Below the pieces are notes generated by a model, which saw only the letters and a program-made list of their open reading frames with translations, searched no databases and was not told the DNA's origin. Positions 5,259-5,908 of a stretch of 5,908 bases of DNA are shown here, piece after piece. Numbering within the stretch: position 1 is the stretch's first letter; the number at the start of each line of letters is the position of its first letter. Origin of the DNA: an uncultured Asticcacaulis sp. (GTDB lineage Bacteria > Pseudomonadota > Alphaproteobacteria > Caulobacterales > Caulobacteraceae); NCBI GenBank assembly GCA_946482045.1, contig CAMLPZ010000265.1, positions 1-5,908 of the forward strand, given 5' to 3'. The position numbers and the translations under genes were made by a program.

Positions 5259-5692
5259 TCAAGTATGCGTTGAAGTGCGAAGTCGACCACGGCTTCGAAG
5301 CCTGGTTCCCATCGTCAGATGGGTTCGATGAGCAGAGTCGCCAGGGCCTGGTGCAGTGCCCCATGTGTGGCTCACGCGCCGTCTCAAAGGCGATCATGGC
5401 GCCAATGGTGCGGACGTCCAAGGAGATTCCGTCGCCCCAGCAGGTTATGGCCGAGATGCTGTACAAGGTCCGCCAGCACGTTGAGCAGACCCACGACTAT
5501 GTCGGCTCCGGCTTCGCCGCCGAAGCCCGTGACATGCATGAAGGGTTGACGCCCGAACGGCCGATCTATGGCGAGGCAACGCCGGATGAGGTCAAGGCTC
5601 TGGTCGACGACGGGGTGCCGGTGGCGGCATTGCCGGTTATGGAACGCAAGGAAGACCGTGCCAAGACCGGCGTCCAGAAGAAGCTGAACTGA
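5255..5692 (+). CDS. DUF1178 family protein with a zinc-ribbon-like N-terminus
   Basis: This 145-residue protein of unknown function belongs to DUF1178, common in alpha- and betaproteobacteria. The N-terminal third, MIKYALKC..DHGFEAWFPSS..F, followed by GLVQCPMCGS and KAIMAP, is the family signature. Cys8, His12, Cys35 and Cys38 make a plausible zinc site. The middle (about 58-90) is probably helical and the C-terminus is charged. The start is GTG 5255, overlapping the upstream stop as GTGA, with GGGAG (5242-5246) 8 bases before it. The 4-base overlap implies translational coupling with the hydrolase and so a shared process, perhaps linked to glutathione or redox upkeep. No catalytic motif is evident and the function is not known. 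Confidence 0.9.
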   Translation: MIKYALKCEVDHGFEAWFPSSDGFDEQSRQGLVQCPMCGSRAVSKAIMAPMVRTSKEIPSPQQVMAEMLYKVRQHVEQTHDYVGSGFAAEARDMHEGLTPERPIYGEATPDEVKALVDDGVPVAALPVMERKEDRAKTGVQKKLN

Positions 5693-5777
5693 TTTCCTTC
5701 TCCCCACGTGCGCACGGCTGTCCGGGGAAAATTTCATGTTTTTCTTCAAAAGCTTAACGAAACAGTGTGTTACGCCC

Positions 5778-5815
5778 AGACTTGGCAGTCTAAACTCAGA
5801 ACTGCTAAACTGAGT
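5778..5815. repeat. Two small hairpins and a 7-bp direct repeat inside the AT-rich core
   Basis: AGACT (5778-5782) and AGTCT (5787-5791) form a 5-bp stem with a 4-base loop. ACTCAG (5794-5799) and CTGAGT (5810-5815) form a 6-bp stem with a 10-base loop. CTAAACT is repeated directly at 5790-5796 and 5805-5811. They lie inside the larger 5745-5752/5816-5823 pairing, so the whole core could fold as a branched structure. Confidence 0.45.
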
Positions 5816-5861
5816 CTTTTGAATCAGTTAGATACGTTCCCCGGACAGCCGTGCCGCGTGC

Positions 5862-5895
5862 GGGGAGAAGGTGGTCCGTAGGACCGGATGAGGGG
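5862..5895. repeat. REP-like palindromic element
   Basis: GGGGAGAAGG leads into the short hairpin GGTCC-GTA-GGACC (5873-5885) and then GGATGAGGGG (5886-5895). From memory this arrangement, a GGGGAGAAGG block, a small GC hairpin and GGATGAGGGG, recurs as dispersed intergenic REP-like repeats in many proteobacterial genomes. Only one copy lies in the window, so repetition itself is not shown here. Confidence 0.5.
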
Positions 5896-5908
5896 CAGAA
5901 ATTCTTTC

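Larger units (their letters stand above)
5696..5895. repeat. Long imperfect inverted repeat enclosing an AT-rich core, with a REP-like right end (possible MITE or structured RNA)
   Basis: CCTTCTCCCC (5696-5705) is the exact reverse complement of GGGGAGAAGG (5862-5871). CACGGCTGTCCGGGGAA (5713-5729) is the exact reverse complement of 5837-5853. The short segments between these blocks pair only partly. The arms enclose 5730-5836, about 37% GC by hand count against a clearly GC-rich surrounding. Within the core, TTCAAAAG (5745-5752) pairs with CTTTTGAA (5816-5823), and two smaller hairpins follow. It begins 4 bases after the DUF1178 stop and could also end that transcript, though no T-tract follows the arms. 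No coding region is seen inside. No clear target-site duplication was found. Confidence 0.7.

Noticed and set aside
5384..5749. Minus-strand ORF running from the inverted-repeat element into DUF1178
   Set aside because: No ribosome binding site or family match, and it is mostly antisense to DUF1178.
5693..5908. CRISPR array, tRNA or attachment site in the terminal region
   Set aside because: No regularly spaced direct repeats, no tRNA-like cloverleaf with a T-loop motif, and no integrase or duplicated att core visible.

Overview
This window looks like ordinary chromosomal DNA of a GC-rich alphaproteobacterium, most plausibly of the Caulobacterales (Caulobacter/Asticcacaulis/Brevundimonas type). 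The reasons are the strong G/C preference at third codon positions, an NDUFAF5-like methyltransferase, and the runs argJ-mutT and comF-grxC-nitrilase-DUF1178, which I recall as alphaproteobacterial gene neighbourhoods. The genus is a guess; no database was consulted.

Layout. Positions 1-56 hold the last codons of an upstream gene, closed by a strong intrinsic terminator (64-97). A short leader with a second hairpin (103-128) precedes argJ (166-1566), and mutT (1567-1965) follows with no gap, so these two form an operon. A small gene for a membrane-anchored Excalibur (calcium-binding) protein comes next (2039-2341), its start fixed by a near-perfect Shine-Dalgarno sequence. It converges on a minus-strand SAM-dependent methyltransferase of the NDUFAF5/BioC-like family (3270-2383). 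The methyltransferase diverges from comF (3298-4104) across only 27 bases. After an 82-base gap holding a 12-bp palindrome and a possible promoter, grxC (4187-4441), a Nit1-like carbon-nitrogen hydrolase (4443-5258) and a DUF1178 zinc-ribbon-like gene (5255-5692) follow with a 1-base gap and then a 4-base overlap, so they are almost certainly one transcription unit.

How the genes fit together. ArgJ makes ornithine/arginine precursors and MutT cleans the nucleotide pool. GrxC uses glutathione, and the adjacent hydrolase carries the signature of amidases that repair deaminated glutathione. That operon therefore reads as a small glutathione-maintenance unit with DUF1178 as its uncharacterised member.

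The least ordinary piece is the last ~216 bases. Two GC-rich inverted arms (5696-5729 and 5837-5871, with a 17-bp perfect core and a 10-bp perfect outer block) enclose about 107 bp that is markedly AT-rich (about 37% GC by hand count) and has further nested inverted repeats. The right arm runs into a REP-like palindrome. This looks like a miniature mobile or REP-associated element, or a structured RNA. No complete novel multi-gene system is visible.
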